In this document: positions 35,739 to 44,184 of the stretch, piece after piece
Layout: each line of letters starts with the position of its first letter
Numbering within the stretch: the first letter of the stretch is position 1
Origin: JAAOZP01 sp038848185
GTDB lineage: Archaea > Thermoproteota > EX4484-205 > JAAOZP01
Reading direction: 5' to 3'
Assembly (NCBI GenBank): GCA_038848185.1
Contig: JAWCNV010000005.1
Location: 1-64,000 of the forward strand
Length of the DNA: 64,000 nt
Notes under the pieces: generated by a model
Told to the model about the DNA's origin: nothing
What the model saw: only the letters and a program-made list of their open reading frames with translations
Databases searched by the model: none
Program-made: the position numbers and the translations under genes

Positions 35739-36242
35739 TTATCTCCGGGCTTCTCGAATCATGTGGCCGATTTCAGGTAGTATTAGTTCTTTTATAGCAA
35801 GCTCAACAGCATCGATTGACCCGGGTAGGCACACTACCACTTTCCATTTCGCTACACCTGCAAAGGCTCTTGAAAGCATCGCACTCTTCCCGATCTTTCG
35901 ATAACTTAAAAGACGGAAAAGCTCCCCAAAACCGTTAATCTTTTTCTCGACAAGTTTTGAAACCACGTCGACAGTTAAATCTTTTTTACTCAATCCTGTT
36001 CCTCCAATCGTCACTATAACGTCAACATTACCATCTCTCAAAAGCCCTTCAACACTCTCTCTTATTTTATCCGGATCATTAGATATGAGAAGCCTCTTGT
36101 ATATTTCGTGCTGGTTTGATGAGAGCAGTTCTTCAACAACCCTGCCAGATTCATCTGTTTCAATCGTCCGGGAATCAGTTACAGTAACTATTGCAAACCT
36201 CAATTTTTTCGGCGAATCTTCTTTATGTTTTAAATAGGTCAT
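35739..36242 (-). CDS. moaB: MoaB/MogA-family molybdopterin adenylyltransferase
   Basis: Acts late in molybdenum/tungsten cofactor synthesis, adenylylating molybdopterin. IVTVTDSRTIETDESG, VIVTIGGTGLSKKDLT and SYRKIGKSAMLSRAFAGV are the substrate-binding loops of the MoaB/MogA fold, and VVCLPGSIDAVELAIKE is the terminal part. 167 aa, full length. The ATG at 36242 overlaps the moaC stop by four bases. It is the last gene of a moaD-moaE-moaC-moaB operon. Confidence 0.92.
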   Translation of the reverse strand: MTYLKHKEDSPKKLRFAIVTVTDSRTIETDESGRVVEELLSSNQHEIYKRLLISNDPDKIRESVEGLLRDGNVDVIVTIGGTGLSKKDLTVDVVSKLVEKKINGFGELFRLLSYRKIGKSAMLSRAFAGVAKWKVVVCLPGSIDAVELAIKELILPEIGHMIREARR

Positions 36243-36700
36243 TCTTTTTTCACTTTCTCCACAACCCTTATGTTACCTATTGAAGTGTCCGGGTACTGTC
36301 CTTTATCATCTTTTTCAATCTCTTTCACCATATCCCAGATTGTTAAGAGAGCCATAGCAACTCCAGTTAAAGCCTCCATTTCAACACCGGTCTTAGACTC
36401 TGAAGAAACCTCGCAGACAGCAGTAATCCGGTTTTCCTCAATTTTAAAATCAACCCCTATATGAGTAAGAGGTATAGGGTGGCAACCTGGGATCAGCTCG
36501 GGAGTCTTCTTTACGGCAATGATTGCAGAAGTTTTAGCAACTGTTAAGACATCCCCCTTAGCCACATTGTTATCCTTTATGGCTTTGATAGTTTCATCTC
36601 TAAGGATTATATCACCTTTTGCAACAGCTCTTCTAAATGATATTTTCTTTCCCGTGATATCAATTATTTTTAGCCCTTCTTCCTTACTCAGCTCAACCAA
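36239..36700 (-). CDS. moaC: MoaC, cyclic pyranopterin monophosphate synthase
   Basis: Second step of molybdopterin synthesis, turning 3',8-cyclo-GTP into cyclic pyranopterin monophosphate. Recognised by IDITGKKISFRRAVAKGDI, the H-P-I-P motif in GCHPIPLTHI and the acidic SSESKTGVEMEALTGV. The open frame reaches back to 36772 inside moaE and adds 24 unrelated residues. I place the start at TTG 36700, with CTG 36691 as alternative. A Shine-Dalgarno aaggagg lies directly before TTG 36700 and nine bases before CTG 36691, so the exact codon is uncertain. No ATG is available. Overlaps moaB by four bases. Confidence 0.88.
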   Translation of the reverse strand: MVELSKEEGLKIIDITGKKISFRRAVAKGDIILRDETIKAIKDNNVAKGDVLTVAKTSAIIAVKKTPELIPGCHPIPLTHIGVDFKIEENRITAVCEVSSESKTGVEMEALTGVAMALLTIWDMVKEIEKDDKGQYPDTSIGNIRVVEKVKKE

Positions 36701-37103
36701 CCTCCTTGACCCATCTTTCCCCCCTAGGAGTAAACTCTTTTTTCCATATAGGAGCCTGAGTCTTAACCTCATCTATCATCCAGCTGCATGCTTTAAAGGC
36801 ATCTGAACGATTCCTCGCTGAGGCAGCTACGATGACGATGTTGTCCGATGGCTTAAGCCTCCCCACCCTATGAATTATGACTGCATCAACTATGCCGAAT
36901 TTCTTCAAAGCTGTTTCTCTTATGTTTCTAAGCTTTTCCTCAGCAACCTCGTTATATGCCTCAATAAGCATCTCGCTCACCGTCTCGCCTTCCCTAAAGC
37001 CTTTAACAACACCTAGAAAGAAAACGATTCCGCCTACTTCCCTTCCTTTAAGCCGCGAAACAATCTCATCTATTAGGAAGTCTTCCTCACTAATTTTAAT
37101 CAT
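36693..37103 (-). CDS. moaE: MoaE, molybdopterin synthase catalytic subunit
   Basis: Large subunit of molybdopterin synthase; inserts two sulfurs into the pterin precursor. Marks are VIIHRVGRLKPSDNIVIVAASARNR, HR motif included, and VKTQAPIWKKEF with the catalytic Lys pair. I moved the start to ATG 37103. A Shine-Dalgarno ggaggt from the end of moaD lies seven bases upstream of it, while the GTG at 37112 is too close. About 136 aa. Partner MoaD is encoded directly upstream, and the end overlaps the moaC start region. Confidence 0.92.
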   Translation of the reverse strand: MIKISEEDFLIDEIVSRLKGREVGGIVFFLGVVKGFREGETVSEMLIEAYNEVAEEKLRNIRETALKKFGIVDAVIIHRVGRLKPSDNIVIVAASARNRSDAFKACSWMIDEVKTQAPIWKKEFTPRGERWVKEVG

Positions 37104-37104
37104 T

Positions 37105-37341
37105 CTAACCACCTCCGGCGGGAGGAAATAAAGCCATTACGTCTCCATTCTTCAAGCTAGTATCCCAATCGACTATTCTTCCGTCTACTGCGACAATAAA
37201 GTTTTCTTCCCTAAGACTTGCATGTTTCTCCATTAGTTTTTTTACGGCTTTTTCGACGGTTGATCCTTCTTCAAATTCAAGCACTTCTTTCTCTCCAATT
37301 GCTTCTCTCATCCAAGCATAGTATTTTACTTCAACCTTCAT
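37105..37341 (-). CDS. moaD: MoaD, molybdopterin synthase sulfur-carrier subunit
   Basis: A ubiquitin-fold sulfur carrier of 78 aa that delivers thiocarboxylate sulfur to MoaE. It ends LFPPAGGG, containing the essential C-terminal Gly-Gly with one extra Gly. The start was moved from 37365 to ATG 37341: a Shine-Dalgarno ggagg lies seven bases before it, and MKVEVKYYAWMREAIGEKE is the normal beginning. First gene of the operon. A TATA element cttttataat (minus strand, 37376-37385) lies about 40 bases upstream and leaves room for the leader. Confidence 0.9.
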   Translation of the reverse strand: MKVEVKYYAWMREAIGEKEVLEFEEGSTVEKAVKKLMEKHASLREENFIVAVDGRIVDWDTSLKNGDVMALFPPAGGG

Positions 37342-37375
37342 TCCAACTCCTCCGAACAATATCAATATGACAATT

Positions 37376-37385
37376 ATAAAAGGTT
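37376..37385 (-). promoter_or_regulatory. TATA box of the moaDECB operon
   Basis: Minus-strand cttttataat about 38 bases before the MoaD ATG, giving a short leader that carries the ggagg ribosome site. The remaining gap up to 37580 shows no gene. A plus-strand TATA-like acatatataccat near 37580-37592 precedes the radical SAM gene at 37629. Confidence 0.55.
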
Positions 37386-37628
37386 TCTAGGAGAAAGGAC
37401 CTCTTATCATCTTCATTTTCTCTGAAGAACTATCCCCATCGGGCCTTATGTTTTTCTATGCCTACTTCTTAAAATTACTGCAAATATAAAACCTTATGCC
37501 TTTAATTTTAAATCTCTCGTAGCAGCCAAGTCTTTTATCGAACCATTTTAAACATCTAGCCGGACTAGAGATTAAGAAAAACATATATACCATAGCCTAT
37601 CGAGGAAGAAAAATAGAATAAAGTAAGA

Positions 37629-39194
37629 TTGTCCAGAAAAAATGCTTTGAAGACACGTGATGGCGGTAGAAAAATAGTGTTAACGGCCTCTGCGATTGAG
37701 ATGAGCGATTTCAATCTAAACCCATTCATTGCTTTCGCGGGGGGTTTCCCAATGATCGCACCAAAGGGAACACTCCGGAAGAAGCTTTACCCTCCAACCC
37801 CTTTCAACGAAGATGGGACGGCTAAGTTCGCACCCTACGGCTTAAGGAAGGTAGAATCTCTACTTATAGATGAGTTTGGAGAGGAAAATGTTGTTACAGT
37901 ATATCCTACGATGCTTGAAAGATTCGTTGGAGAAAAAACCAAGGTGGTTGGGATATCTTCAATGGACCCGCTTGGCATAGGGTTTGTCAGCAGAACATAC
38001 ACAAGTTTCGTCGGAATAAGTGGTAAGCCAATGACGACAATAGAGTTCGAAGAAATGTTGGCAAATCCTGCCTTAAGAAGAAAAAAGGTGAAAATAATAC
38101 TTGGAGGAAGCGGGGCATGGCAGATCGTGGAGGCAGGGATTCAAGAGAAGCTTGGGATAGATACGGTTGTTATGGGAGAGGCAGAGGAGGATGTTGTTAA
38201 CCTTTTCAGAAAGGCTGTTAACGGAGAGGCACTTCCAAAGCAGGTAGTATGTCGTAAGCCTAAGCCTGAAAGCATTCCGAGTATTAAAAAAGCATCTCTC
38301 TTCGGCGTGGTTGAGGTGACACGGGGGTGCGGAAGAGGATGTCAATTCTGTTCACCAACCTTAAGGCAGAGGTACTCGTTCCCACTTGAACACATATTGA
38401 AGGAGGTTGAGCTGAATGCTAGAAGCGGGACTAGGATGATAACCATGCAGACAGATGACATCTTCCTCTACAAAACCCATCCGGGTTTCATACCTAATAG
38501 GGAGGCGGTGGTTGAACTCATAAGCTCAATAGCTAAGGTTGAAGGAGTTAACTATATGCAAATAGCACATGCCGCTCTCGCACCAGTTGTATACAACCCT
38601 AAGATTGTCGAGGAAATAGCGCCTACACTCGTGGAGAAATCAATTTGGACTTATCTGAATAATCAGAAGTATGCAACTTTTGAAATAGGCATAGAGACTG
38701 GGAGCGTGAAGCTGATAGAGAAATACATGAAAGGGAAGATGCTGCCTTATCCTCCTGAGCAATGGCCAGACATCGTTGTTCAAGCCCTCGGAATATTGAA
38801 CGATAACAACATATATCCGTTAGCTACTCTTATAACAGGTTTACCTTCTGAAACTGAAGAAGACGTTATTGCAACGCTTGAATTATTAGACAGGTTGAAA
38901 AACGCTAAAATCCTGTACGTGCCACTTCTCTTCACATCAGAGGCGGATTGCATCCTGAACAGGGAAAGGCACGCTGACCTCCGTGGCTTAACTGAGCTCC
39001 ACTGGGATGTTTTCTCCACATGCTGGAAGCATAACATTAAAACATGGACGGATGAAAAGTTTCAACGTTTAATTCGCGTAATGAGTCTGGTTGCCTACGC
39101 AATGTATTACAGGTGGCTGCACGGCCCTAAGGCACTTAGACCTATTCTGAAGATTTCAGGCTGGGATGAACGGCTCTGGAGTAAAGCCAACTAG
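37629..39194 (+). CDS. B12-binding-domain radical SAM protein
   Basis: A 521-residue radical SAM enzyme with an N-terminal cobalamin-binding-like Rossmann region (VVGISSMDPLGIG, KIILGGSGAWQIVE, DTVVMGEAEEDVVNLF). The Fe-S motif C-G-R-G-C-Q-F-C near residue 233 is C-x3-C-x2-C. The barrel has FEIGIETGS and LITGLPSETEEDV typical of Elp3/MiaB-like methylthiotransferase and B12 radical SAM proteins. The N-terminal part lacks the D-x-H-x-x-G cobalamin ligand motif, so B12 binding is uncertain. The start is TTG at 37629. Ends in a four-base convergent overlap with the PIN-like gene. Substrate unknown. Confidence 0.8.
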   Translation: MSRKNALKTRDGGRKIVLTASAIEMSDFNLNPFIAFAGGFPMIAPKGTLRKKLYPPTPFNEDGTAKFAPYGLRKVESLLIDEFGEENVVTVYPTMLERFVGEKTKVVGISSMDPLGIGFVSRTYTSFVGISGKPMTTIEFEEMLANPALRRKKVKIILGGSGAWQIVEAGIQEKLGIDTVVMGEAEEDVVNLFRKAVNGEALPKQVVCRKPKPESIPSIKKASLFGVVEVTRGCGRGCQFCSPTLRQRYSFPLEHILKEVELNARSGTRMITMQTDDIFLYKTHPGFIPNREAVVELISSIAKVEGVNYMQIAHAALAPVVYNPKIVEEIAPTLVEKSIWTYLNNQKYATFEIGIETGSVKLIEKYMKGKMLPYPPEQWPDIVVQALGILNDNNIYPLATLITGLPSETEEDVIATLELLDRLKNAKILYVPLLFTSEADCILNRERHADLRGLTELHWDVFSTCWKHNIKTWTDEKFQRLIRVMSLVAYAMYYRWLHGPKALRPILKISGWDERLWSKAN

Positions 39195-39481
39195 AAAACT
39201 TTCTGCTCATCCATACTTCTAAGCCTCTCGTCAACCATCTTAGCTATGTCAACAAGCCCGATGAGTACACAGGGCACTTCTTTAAGCCGGGCTAAGTCAG
39301 CCGTCAACTGGTCTTGCGTAACGATTACAAGCCTATTTTTCGAAGCATAGTCCACTATAGTAATATCTTCCGCACCCTTTAAACCCACATCCTCAACAGA
39401 TTGAGCATCCCAGCCGAGTATTCTTAGGAAATGTTTCAAGCCCGAATACATCTCATCCAGTAGGATCCCAGCCCGCTTCAT
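39191..39481 (-). CDS. DUF5615 PIN-like domain protein
   Basis: A 96-residue single-domain protein of the DUF5615/Mut7-C-like PIN group. LLDEMYSGLKHFLRILGWDA supplies the first acidic residue, GAEDITIVDYASKNRLVIVT the next, and TQDQLTADLARL the following ones, which fit a PIN nuclease active site. Such proteins are often toxin-like or RNA-processing nucleases, but no antitoxin gene is adjacent. ATG at 39481. It overlaps the convergent radical SAM gene by four bases. Confidence 0.75.
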   Translation of the reverse strand: MKRAGILLDEMYSGLKHFLRILGWDAQSVEDVGLKGAEDITIVDYASKNRLVIVTQDQLTADLARLKEVPCVLIGLVDIAKMVDERLRSMDEQKVF

Positions 39482-39554
39482 TTACACGTCCCAACATCTA
39501 AAAGTCTTTTAACCTTTCCTACTCTCCTGTTAAACAGGGCTAAAAATCCAAAAC

Positions 39555-39564
39555 TCTTATAAAA
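39555..39564 (+). promoter_or_regulatory. TATA box for the radical SAM gene at 39592
   Basis: cttataaaac lies 28-37 bases before ATG 39592, the normal spacing for a leaderless or near-leaderless archaeal transcript. Confidence 0.6.
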
Positions 39565-39591
39565 CTAGCCCCCATATTTACACATAATCTA

Positions 39592-40710
39592 ATGTGGTTT
39601 CTTAGGAGTGATGCAGCAACCGTTTGGAAGGATGAGGAGGTGCAGAAGAGGCTTTCATGGTATAGAGCCGTTATGAAAGGCTCTAAGCCTGCGAAATTTC
39701 TGATAGCCAAGAGCATCTCGGCGTATGTCAGTGCCTCCAGTTTAAGAAACATGCGTGAAGAAGAACTTTGGAATCTGCATGAAGAACTTGTTGTAAAATT
39801 TAGAGACACCTATGAATCTGTAAAGAACGGGGAGATTTCTACGCTAGCCAGTCTAGATCCCAGTTTCCTGGATGTGAAAATAGCCTTGTCTGAAAAGCTT
39901 GTTGAACACTGCGAGTTTTGCGAGAGGCGGTGCAGAGTTAACCGGAAGGAGGGTAAACTAGGGTTTTGCAGAGTAGGGTATGAGAGCAGGGTCTCAACCT
40001 GGTTCCACCATTTTGGCGAGGAAGCACCCTTAATAGGAGAAGGAGGTTCAGGCACTATATTCTTCGCAGGCTGCAACTTCGGCCCATGTGTATTCTGCCA
40101 GAACTGGGATATCTCCTCAGACCCTGAGAACGGCGGAGAGGTTAATCCTCGAACCCTAGCATTAATAAGCAAACGCCTGAAAATGGAGAAGGCAGCAAAC
40201 ATAAACTATGTTGGAGGAGACCCTACGCCAAACCTCCACACCATATTAGCATCTCTTAAGTATCTAGATGTTAATGTTCCTCAACTCTGGAACAGCAACA
40301 TGTATTGCAGTACTGAGACGATGATGCTTTTAGCAGAACTCATAGACATATGGCTACCTGATTTCAAGTATGGAAATAACGACTGTGCAAAAAGGCTTTC
40401 TAGAGTTGAAAATTATTTTAAAATAGTATCTAGGAACCATAGGATCGCTTCTGAGAATGGAGACGTAATAATAAGACATCTGGTTCTGCCTAACCACTTA
40501 GACTGCTGCACTAAACCTATTTTAAAATGGGTATCTGAAAACACTCCAAGAGCATTGGTCAATATAATGGGGCAGTATCATCCAGACTACTTGGTAGCTA
40601 GGAATCCCGGAATGTACCCTGACATATCTAGAAGACCTAATTCAAGCGAGATGCAAGAAGCCTATGATTATGCTAGGAAGCTTAAAATAGTTTTTGAGCC
40701 AGTATCGTAA
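39592..40710 (+). CDS. Radical SAM protein, COG1313/PFL-activating-like
   Basis: A 372-residue radical SAM protein. An N-terminal helical part precedes a Cys cluster CEFCERRC...GFC (about 105-125), then the radical SAM site GCNFGPCVFCQNW, then NYVGGDPTPNLH and IWLPDFKYGN typical of COG1313 proteins. The Fe-S site reads C-x4-C-x2-C, one residue longer than the usual C-x3-C-x2-C. The four extra N-terminal Cys may bind a second cluster. ATG at 39592 has a TATA box at the leaderless distance. It ends four bases before the convergent moaA. Substrate unknown; neighbours of this family are often modified proteins. Confidence 0.8.
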   Translation: MWFLRSDAATVWKDEEVQKRLSWYRAVMKGSKPAKFLIAKSISAYVSASSLRNMREEELWNLHEELVVKFRDTYESVKNGEISTLASLDPSFLDVKIALSEKLVEHCEFCERRCRVNRKEGKLGFCRVGYESRVSTWFHHFGEEAPLIGEGGSGTIFFAGCNFGPCVFCQNWDISSDPENGGEVNPRTLALISKRLKMEKAANINYVGGDPTPNLHTILASLKYLDVNVPQLWNSNMYCSTETMMLLAELIDIWLPDFKYGNNDCAKRLSRVENYFKIVSRNHRIASENGDVIIRHLVLPNHLDCCTKPILKWVSENTPRALVNIMGQYHPDYLVARNPGMYPDISRRPNSSEMQEAYDYARKLKIVFEPVS

Positions 40711-40714
40711 AAAA

Positions 40715-41635
40715 CTAACTTCTCTTCCAATAAGGCTCTTTCAGCATGATTGCTTCCATAAAACGTTTCCTCAGAAAATCCATGTCAGCGCCGGAACGGA
40801 TTGGCCCAACCATATCCACCAGATTATCATTTCGCAGGAGGCAGGGTTTTAACCTTCCGTCGCAAGTCACCCTAAGCTTAGAGCAGCGAGAACAGAACTC
40901 AGGGTTCCCAAAAGGAGAAACTATTTCTACAAGACCTTTAACTCCATTTTTTGAAAGCGTATAGATGACGCGTTGACCCGTCGAGTTAAGGGTTTTCATG
41001 GCTGATTTTGACGCTATAGATTTTTCTATATCGTCTAGATTCAAATGGAATTTTTCGAAAACCTGTTTATCACCGGGAATGGGTTGCAACTCTATCAGTT
41101 GCAGGACAGCACCTGTAGAACCAGTGTAGTCAAGCATCTCAGCAACATCCTCCTCGTTAACTCCTTTAAGAATAACCATGTTGATCTTGACAGGGTTTAA
41201 GTCGGCATCTATAGCAGCGTTTATCCCATTGAACACTTTACCTATTTCATGGCTCCCAGTTATCTCGCTATATTTTAATGAGTTTAGAGTTGGAAGATTC
41301 ACGTTTACTCTGGAAAGCCCAGCCTCCTTAAGCCTTGAGGCATATTTCTCCAGCAGTATGCCGTTTGTAACAAGAGAAACCTCTTTGACTAACGGTGAAA
41401 CCTCTTTGACTATTTCCACAACATCGTTCCTCATCAAAGGTTCTCCACCAGTTATCTTTATTTTCTCAACTCCAAAGCTGCAAGCCACTTCAACGATTCT
41501 TTTAATCTCGTTTAACGAGACGCATCTATTACTGGAAGGATCCCACTCCTTATGGCAAAAGAAACACTTTAGGTTGCAACTTTCTGTGACGCATATCCTG
41601 AGGTTCTTCACGCTTTTGCTAAGTGTGTTAACCAT
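40715..41635 (-). CDS. moaA: MoaA, GTP 3',8-cyclase
   Basis: The radical SAM enzyme that opens molybdopterin synthesis. The first cluster is CNLKCFFC (C-x3-C-x2-C, residues about 19-26), KITGGEPLMRNDVVEI is the SAM-binding GGEP, and the second cluster is FCSRCSKLRVTCDGRLKPCLL near the C-terminus. 306 aa, typical of archaea; the bacterial C-terminal Gly-Gly tail is absent (ends EPYWKRS). ATG at 41635. It is 3.3 kb away from the other moa genes but in the same orientation, separated by two radical SAM genes and a PIN-like gene. Confidence 0.92.
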   Translation of the reverse strand: MVNTLSKSVKNLRICVTESCNLKCFFCHKEWDPSSNRCVSLNEIKRIVEVACSFGVEKIKITGGEPLMRNDVVEIVKEVSPLVKEVSLVTNGILLEKYASRLKEAGLSRVNVNLPTLNSLKYSEITGSHEIGKVFNGINAAIDADLNPVKINMVILKGVNEEDVAEMLDYTGSTGAVLQLIELQPIPGDKQVFEKFHLNLDDIEKSIASKSAMKTLNSTGQRVIYTLSKNGVKGLVEIVSPFGNPEFCSRCSKLRVTCDGRLKPCLLRNDNLVDMVGPIRSGADMDFLRKRFMEAIMLKEPYWKRS

Positions 41636-41721
41636 TCAACCAATAGGCTATAAAAACAGGTTATAAAAAGCTTTACCGTCTCAATCCAATTTTAAAGATT
41701 TCCTTTCTGACAGGCTTACTA

Positions 41722-42801
41722 TCACAAGTATGATCCATATTTTCTGATTAATCTCATATATTCTTGAAAAGCATTAAGCGAAACATTTGGAGGGATACTA
41801 TGATCAGAACAAGCTACATATCCTCCGTTCATCTTTGCTACCGGCAACTTCCTAGAAATTTCAGCCTCTATTTCTTCAGGGTCAGCCATCTTCCTAGCAT
41901 CTAAATTCCCTATGAATGAAAGAGTCTTCCCGTATTTTTCTTTAAGCTCAATCACATCCATTCCGGCCTTCACTTCCAACGGTTGTATGGCAGTAAACCC
42001 TGCTTCGATTAATTTAGGAATGAGTAGATTCACGTTTCCATCCGTGTGGATTATAGTTGGCATTTTCTTTGCCCTGTAAGACGAGGTCATTTGAATGTGC
42101 ACGGGCTTTACAAGCTCCTCGTAAATCTTTGGAGAGAAAAACGGTCCCTTATTGTAGGCAATATCTTCCCAGACCCATAGTCCATCAACCCCTAATTCAA
42201 GATAGGTTTCTACAATCTTAGAGAAATACTTACCTAGGTGTCTGAAAATATACTTTACGAGACTTGGGTCTCGATGGATAGCGATCAAAACCCTGTCAAC
42301 GCTTTCTCCAAGTATGTGCCTAGTTGTTTCAAAAGGTCCTATTATTGAACAGAAAACTGCGTAACGCTCCTTTAGTCTTTCTATGCCTTTCTCCAGCTCT
42401 CCTTTAAACGGGTATCTGCTACTTGAAACTCTAATCGGTAACTCGGGGTCTAGGAGAGGTTCAAGCCTTTCTTTGAAGTCTTCGACCGTTGAAACGGAGG
42501 GGGGACCTGCAGGATGAGGAGTGCCACTTCTTCCGATCCAAGCTTTTACCTTTACTCCCCAAGAGTCTACATATGTCCTAAACTTATCATTCTCTTCAAG
42601 TACGACAGTATCGTATTTTGGACTAACATCAGGACCTATTAGATAAATGTCGAAGCCAAAGTAATCGTTCAAGGAGACTCCTCTAGGTAAGCCTTCACTA
42701 TACCATCTTTCCAAAGTCTCTTCCCACGGAAAATCTATGAATGGAACCCTGTCAGCTTCTTCATGATTTAACGTTTTCAACACTCTTTCTCTAGAATCCA
42801 T
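41722..42801 (-). CDS. Uroporphyrinogen decarboxylase (URO-D) superfamily protein, second copy
   Basis: About 359 residues, beginning with the classic DSRERVLKTLNHEEADRVP of URO-D-like methyltransferase relatives. The core has GPFETTRHILG, VWEDIAYNKGPFFSPKIYEE and PTIIHTDGNVNLLIPKLIEAG. The zinc-type H-x-C of MtaA is replaced by H-T-D-G, then GFTAIQPLEVKAGMD and SFIGNLDAR. It therefore belongs to a different branch from the URO-D protein at 5495. The start is moved to ATG 42801 from GTG 42822. A TATA-like element near 42830 is about 28 bases upstream, and family members begin at this point. Substrate unknown. Confidence 0.75.
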   Translation of the reverse strand: MDSRERVLKTLNHEEADRVPFIDFPWEETLERWYSEGLPRGVSLNDYFGFDIYLIGPDVSPKYDTVVLEENDKFRTYVDSWGVKVKAWIGRSGTPHPAGPPSVSTVEDFKERLEPLLDPELPIRVSSSRYPFKGELEKGIERLKERYAVFCSIIGPFETTRHILGESVDRVLIAIHRDPSLVKYIFRHLGKYFSKIVETYLELGVDGLWVWEDIAYNKGPFFSPKIYEELVKPVHIQMTSSYRAKKMPTIIHTDGNVNLLIPKLIEAGFTAIQPLEVKAGMDVIELKEKYGKTLSFIGNLDARKMADPEEIEAEISRKLPVAKMNGGYVACSDHSIPPNVSLNAFQEYMRLIRKYGSYL

Positions 42802-42866
42802 GTCTTTACTTACTTTAATCACCTACTTAAGATTTTTAGGCTTCGGCAGCAACATTCTTTAGGCTC

Positions 42867-44099
42867 TTAACCCGGCTTCCTAGTAGCATTGTTCTTCCTT
42901 ATGACGATCAGGAGCAATGGTGTTGAAATAAGTGTTAGAACACTGGCAGCGTAAAATATTGAATTCGGCCCAAAAGATTCCCAGAAGAATCCGCCAATGG
43001 CGCCGCCCAGCATCCCGCTTAAACCATTACTCAACTCTATAAAGCCCATGGCCTCTCCAAGATTTTCACCTTGACAAAGCTCTGCTGTAAGAGTTCTTCT
43101 AGCAGGAAGATCCATGGCGCCTACAAGCCCGAATAGGAAAACATATAACAACATTGATTCTAGACTACTTGACAATGCGAGCAGAGCCCAAGCCGGTGAG
43201 GATATTAATAGGTGCATCAGCAATATTTTTCCACTTCCCCTTCTCGTTGTGACCCATCCCCATGGAAGGAAACCTATGGCTGACCCAACATTCCAAATTG
43301 CAACAACCATCCCAACCCCCGCCATATCTAAGCCGACTATCTTCTGTGCAAAAAGCGTGACGTAAGGATTTATCATGAAAAACCCCAATTCGTGGAATAG
43401 TAGAGAAAAACCGTAGAAACCCAGATGAGGCTTCTGCTTGAGCATACGTAGCATTGCTCTGACGTTAACTGAATGTGAAAGAACCCGTAACCCATTTCCC
43501 TTGAACCCGCCTCCGCCCTTACTGATGTAAAGAAAATAGATTGGGATTGACGCTAGGAAAATTATGGAAGCGGCAAGGAAGGCAAACTCCATCGCGAAAA
43601 CGTTTGAAACCCATCCGGATGCGAAGGAGCTGAGCGATGCTCCTACCAGCGTTGCAAGATAGAATACTGCGAAGAAGACGGGAGCCTTAGAAGATTCAAC
43701 ACTCTCAAATATTAGAGCACTGGTATTAGGTGTGAAGAACGCTATTGAAAAACCTATAAGAACATATAGCGATATTGCTGTAAAAGCGTTCGTTAGAAAA
43801 TATACTAGTATACACGCGACCATACCTAGAAAACTTGAGAGTATTAATGGGGCACGCCTCCCAATAATATCGGAGAGCCTGCCGCACGGCATTGAGGCAA
43901 AGCCGATGATGCCCCAGCTGACTGAGTTTAATAAGCCTATTTGACCAGGAGAAAACCCCCTGTTGTTCAAGAAGGGGGAGACTACTGTCCCCTGCATTGA
44001 AGAGGCTGCCTGATAGACCGTACCTCCTATAAGAACCCCCCTAAACTCCCTGTCTTTCCACTCTTTCCCAACCATTGTCGAAGATGTGTTTAGCCTCAT
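42867..44099 (-). CDS. MFS transporter
   Basis: A complete twelve-span major facilitator protein of 410 aa. The helix 2-3 loop is FASMPCGRLSDIIGRRAPLI, a good A-motif, with a second half-motif PWGWVTTRRGSGKI. Drug or sugar export and import cannot be told apart. ATG at 44099. It is divergent from the GNAT gene at 44185 and upstream of the second URO-D gene on the same strand with a 65-base gap. Confidence 0.85.
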   Translation of the reverse strand: MRLNTSSTMVGKEWKDREFRGVLIGGTVYQAASSMQGTVVSPFLNNRGFSPGQIGLLNSVSWGIIGFASMPCGRLSDIIGRRAPLILSSFLGMVACILVYFLTNAFTAISLYVLIGFSIAFFTPNTSALIFESVESSKAPVFFAVFYLATLVGASLSSFASGWVSNVFAMEFAFLAASIIFLASIPIYFLYISKGGGGFKGNGLRVLSHSVNVRAMLRMLKQKPHLGFYGFSLLFHELGFFMINPYVTLFAQKIVGLDMAGVGMVVAIWNVGSAIGFLPWGWVTTRRGSGKILLMHLLISSPAWALLALSSSLESMLLYVFLFGLVGAMDLPARRTLTAELCQGENLGEAMGFIELSNGLSGMLGGAIGGFFWESFGPNSIFYAASVLTLISTPLLLIVIRKNNATRKPG

Positions 44100-44184
44100 C
44101 TTAAGTTTTTCAGAATGCTACTTCAAGCCTCCATCTTTAAACAGAAAGTTATTTAACTATGTTTTGAAAACATAATACTGTTTG

